From Xylogone sp. PMI_703 (lineage: Eukaryota; Ascomycota; Leotiomycetes): DNA of 64,000 nucleotides. Shown here piece by piece: positions 60,569-64,000 of the stretch. How positions within the stretch are numbered: the first letter of the stretch is position 1; the number at the start of each line of letters is the position of its first letter. The notes under the pieces were generated by a model, which did no database searches, was not told the DNA's origin, and worked only from the letters and a program-made list of their open reading frames with translations. The translations under genes and the position numbers were made by a program. The stretch is from contig JAJTUQ010000003.1 in assembly GCA_021399445.1 (NCBI GenBank), positions 620,001-684,000 of the forward strand, given 5' to 3'.

Positions 60569-61703
60569 TTATGGGATCCTAACAACTACTTTGCCAAAAT
60601 GTTTCTGGTTCCACAGATATTGATATGCATCCTTAAGCTCTTTCAATTCGAAAACCCGCGAGTCCCAAGGCTGGCTTGATAGCCCTGGAGTCAATAACAT
60701 GATTAACCTCCTCAGGTAGCTGCCGGCTGCCGCCCTGAACTCCACGGATATTGGCAGACCTAAGTATAGTATCAAAAAAGGCCACTCCACCATTCTGCTC
60801 AGCATTTTTAGCTGAGGCTATAAACCCAATCACGTCAATCTCTCCACCACGGGCAAGAGCTTCGAAACTCTGCTTGCAGCTCTCACCGCCGCTAATCTCA
60901 ATAACCTTGAAGAAACCTTTCCCTCCTGGAGAAAGTTTCTTGGCGGTGACGCCCCATTCATGATATTCTCTATAATTGATAATGTGGCTTGCCCCGAGTT
61001 TCTTCAAGCGCTGGGCCTTCTCTGAGGACGACGTCGTAGCAACAACTGTAGCTCCGGCGGCAGCAGCAATCTGCAGAGCAGCAACGCTTACGCCGCCAGT
61101 TCCTTGAACTAGGACACTGCCCCCAACCCGTAGAGGCCGAATACCACCCATCAAAGCCGCCCATGCTGTGATGAATGCAGTGTTAACTGCTGCACCCTCT
61201 TCGAAACTAAGTATTGCTGGCATGTAAACCAAACCTTGGTTAAACACACCATGTTGCCGAAGAACTCCATTCATGACAGTCCTGACATCAGAAGCAAATG
61301 CTTCGGGACCGGGATGCATCCCAAAATATCCAGATTGGTAGGTGAACACAATTACTTTGTCACCAGGCTGGAATCGCAAAACTTTTTCTCCGACAGAGAG
61401 AACTTCGCCTGCGCCATCACTACCTGGGATAAGGCCTTGGGATGGAGGATGTACATATGCTCCCCTGACAACTACATAGCGATTGAATCGGCTATTTAGT
61501 GGTGAAGCAAGAATGCCGTGGTTTGAGTACTTACTTGCAGCGTCTCGAAAGTTCAGTGCCGCGGCATGGAATTTGACAAGTACATCTGTTGGCCCAAGTT
61601 CAGGCAGAGGTTGCGAGGCATTCCAGGTGAGGGAGTCCCATTCCTGCTTCTTCCCATAGCCTCGGATTTCCCAGCCGCTTGTTGTCGAGATTTGTGTGCT
61701 CAT
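60569..61703 (-). CDS. Zinc-type/quinone-oxidoreductase-like MDR enzyme, with an apparent one-base insertion
   Basis: Two exons (intron 61472-61534) encode an MDR protein with GroES-like domain (LIPGSDGAGEVLSVGEKVLRFQPGDKV) and Rossmann motif VLVQGTGGVSVAALQIA. It resembles fungal NAD(P)-dependent alcohol dehydrogenases and quinone reductases. Structural zinc Cys residues are not visible. Near 60667-60670 one extra base changes the frame between IKPA and WDSRVFELKELKDAYQYL. Discounting it, the gene is exactly 357 codons and ends FGKVVVRIP, the family C-terminus. Without that correction the last 35 residues are replaced. Confidence 0.82.
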
Positions 61704-62084
61704 TTTACAGCCTCGTCCTATTAGATTACCAGACGGCTTTCCTAGATAGAGACGACGTGTAATGTTTAATTTATGAGAAATGGGATGATAACTTAGGATT
61801 ATAACATAACTCGTATGTTTCGTCCCCCTGATTTCTCGCTTCAACACTTGCACACTATGGTACTACAACGCGAACCATATCTGTATTTAGACCGGGTAAA
61901 CGATGAATTAATCAGCATCACCCACACTATCTGGCTTAGCTCCCTCACATGTCTCCCCGATTTACCTTTTTTTACTTACAAAACCTTCATAAGATTCATT
62001 GAACAAGAATTTCGACCAATAAGGCTAATCTGAAGTCCCCATCTGACGCCGTGGTTGACCCGTCTAGGGGTTGAGTGTATTCCG
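61704..62084. other. Divergent promoter region
   Basis: Lies between the MDR gene and the second Zn2Cys6 gene. Nothing else was seen. Confidence 0.35.
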
Positions 62085-63840
62085 ATGGTCTATCAAGGCC
62101 CTTCTCAGGGCTGTATAAACTGCAGGGTACAGCGAAAGAAAGCATGTTTTAACCTTCCTAAACTTCCGTTATTTTTACGCTGTAGTTCCTCATATCAATA
62201 CCGAAGAATCTTGACTAACACGTTACTGTCTAAACAGTGTGATCAGACTCTTCCAGTATATTCGTGATTTTCTCATCTTGTTGTGTAACATTTCAAAAAG
62301 CAAACTAACATTTGAACCCAGTCATGTATGAGATGTGCGAATACCGGGCGTACATGCTGTGGCCATGGAGCTGATAAACTCTATGCCTTCCCTGTTTATA
62401 AGGCGAATGGCGAATCGCATCCACCACCATTTGCATTAATATCCTCACTATGGATACGATGCCTCATAAGTCTCTAGCCGAGGGCAGGGAGCTTACGCTT
62501 AGAGCTTTCTTCCATGACTTCTGCGTCACCTCAACTAATCACAATCTCTCTCAAGGATATCTTTCTGATCTCGAGACATTGACTTATGACATAGAAGCCA
62601 GACCAAACATAGTGAGAGCATGTCAAGCAATATCACTTGCAAGCCATGGCCAGAGACTCCATACGAAGCCGAAGTGATCTATCAACAGGTTCTTGGGTCA
62701 TTTGCGAAGACCATAGAAGACACTTCCTCGAGCGATACAGAAAAAAGATTAGTCGCGATGTTATTGGGCATTTATCAGGTATTTATTCTCAGGCCAGCGG
62801 CCATTATCCCTTGTCTGAAATGCAACCTAGGGTTGACTCAAGAACAGATAGTAATGACTAGCGAGACTAACTTCGGAGACCATGAAACTCATGCTAACGG
62901 CCTTGCTGTGCTCATGGATATTGGGGACTCGCAACTGAAACATCTGGATAATATAGGATATCATGATCGATTAGCCCCAAATAGTCCGTTTCCGCAGGCA
63001 AGGATTTCTTCCCAACCTTCTCCGGCCTCCAATTTTTACTGGATGACCTATCCACTAATATCGACCATAGATTGGCAGAATGTTCTCTGTTCCGGCATTA
63101 GGAGGTCATGGTGAGACTTTCAGCGACCTGCTACTCGATCTCGAGTCATTGAGGACCAAGTGCGAAATCGCATCTGAGTTAGAAGTGCTTATTGTCCTCA
63201 AGACGGAAAGCATTGCTCTGGACCAGCGTTTCGCTCACTGGCAAGATTCTCGAGTTAGGGAATTTAAACCCATCAGTGTAGCACACATAGATAATTATAA
63301 GCAAGGACCTTCGAAGATCCCAACCGGATTTTGGCCGGGTAAAGTTGACACTTACTTCGATCTTTATGTTGCTGGAGTTTGGAATATCCTCCGCTCCGCC
63401 CGACTCTTGCTCATCACTCTAATTATCAAACTCTCGACCATGCTTGGGGACACGGACGACTTGAGGGATTACATTAATACGTCCAATTACATAGCTCAGG
63501 ACATTGCTGCATCAATCCTGTACCACCTGACGAACGACCTGTACGCCTTCCTCAATGATCTTAGTACAAACGAGGAAATAGCGGAACGGGGGAAATTTCT
63601 AGGAGGCTTACTTTTAATCCATCCTCTTTATGTGACCTCTCATATACCAATCTACCGGAAGAGATACGGGAGTATATGCGCGGATGCCTAGAATGGATCG
63701 GGTTGAATATGGGTCTCGGGCAGGCTCTTCTATTAGCAAAGGTGAAGTTTTCCATATACCAACGTAACGCCATTCCCAATCTCTATGACACTTCAGCTGA
63801 CTATTTTCATAGACTTCGGATATTAGCAGAGAATATCTAA
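62085..63840 (+). pseudogene. Zn2Cys6 transcription factor with split zinc cluster and five apparent one-base losses
   Basis: The start MVYQGPSQGC is typical of its class. The cluster C-x2-C-x6-C-x6-C-x2-C-x6-C is perfect only if three exons are joined: 62085-62141, an 18-nt exon 62238-62255 (CDQTLP) and one from 62322. The first intron is GC-AG (GCATGT...TAAACAG), the second GT-AG. An optional 69-nt intron lies at 62779-62847. The rest resembles the Fungal_trans_2 (PF11951) regulator family. Frame changes occur at 62450, 62662, 63040, 63098-63099 and 63649-63650, each explained by one base missing from a short run. With all five added, the spliced length is exactly 510 codons. Whether this is decay or sequencing error is open. 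Confidence 0.75.
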
Positions 63841-64000
63841 AAAGCGGTCGTGTGCTTATATGGGCGGGTTTTATCAGACAGCATTAATTATTAATTGACT
63901 TTCATTTAGATCTTTTAGCGTATCATTATGTGAGATCTTTGGCCACATATTTTGTTAAAAATTCAGTTGTTATTCTAAGTGTATCTTATGATACAAGAAA

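Overview
The window is nuclear DNA of a filamentous ascomycete. Genes carry short GT-AG introns (about 45-95 nt) with CTAAC-like branch points. The families are typical of Pezizomycotina: NACHT-WD40 and HET proteins, F-box and HNH_2 proteins, Zn2Cys6 regulators, P450s, a PTH11/rhodopsin-like membrane protein and secreted pectinases. The HNH_2, F-box and CorA-like families suggest Leotiomycetes, but that is inference. No CRISPR array, rRNA, tRNA or intact transposon was found.

Layout. 1-4.5 kb: broken NLR-like gene (SesB-like hydrolase, NACHT, WD40). 5.2-6.5 kb: fructosamine-kinase-like gene. 7.0-11.7 kb: largest subunit of RNA polymerase III. 12.8-18.7 kb: two secreted enzymes, GH106-like rhamnosidase and GH28, a small pectin-degradation locus. 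19.3-21.0 kb: RCC1. 21.3-26.9 kb: MFS relic, F-box protein, HNH_2 protein, and a small protein with a possible amidotransferase-like fold. 27.5-33.3 kb: P450, beta-lactamase/LovD-like enzyme and DOMON-cytochrome b561. 33.3-36.0 kb: gene-poor. 36.0-38.2 kb: HET-domain protein. 38.6-41.9 kb: dead berberine-bridge-type oxidase facing a trans-enoyl-reductase-like MDR enzyme. 42.4-44.1 kb: CorA-like protein. 44.9-63.8 kb: Zn2Cys6 regulator, CYP65-like P450, NCS1 permease, PTH11-like protein, dead MFS transporter, MBL-fold hydrolase, quinone-oxidoreductase-like MDR and a second Zn2Cys6 regulator. This last stretch resembles a catabolic or secondary-metabolite neighbourhood without a backbone synthase.

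Two kinds of damage recur. First, single-base indels, mostly shortened runs of one base, break otherwise well-conserved frames in at least eight genes, including the essential RPC1 and RCC1. This points to homopolymer errors in the assembly at least for those two. Second, in-frame stops of the type CAA/CAG to TAA/TAG and TGG to TAG occur in the oxidase (38.6 kb) and the MFS transporter (55.9 kb). These look like real C-to-T decay of the RIP (CpA to TpA) type. The NLR has a lesion exactly in its P-loop and one in-frame TGA.

The most unusual gene structure is the last regulator. Its zinc cluster is assembled from three exons, one only 18 nt long, and the first intron is GC-AG. A second GC-AG intron lies just after the haem-binding Cys codon of the P450 at 48.4 kb.
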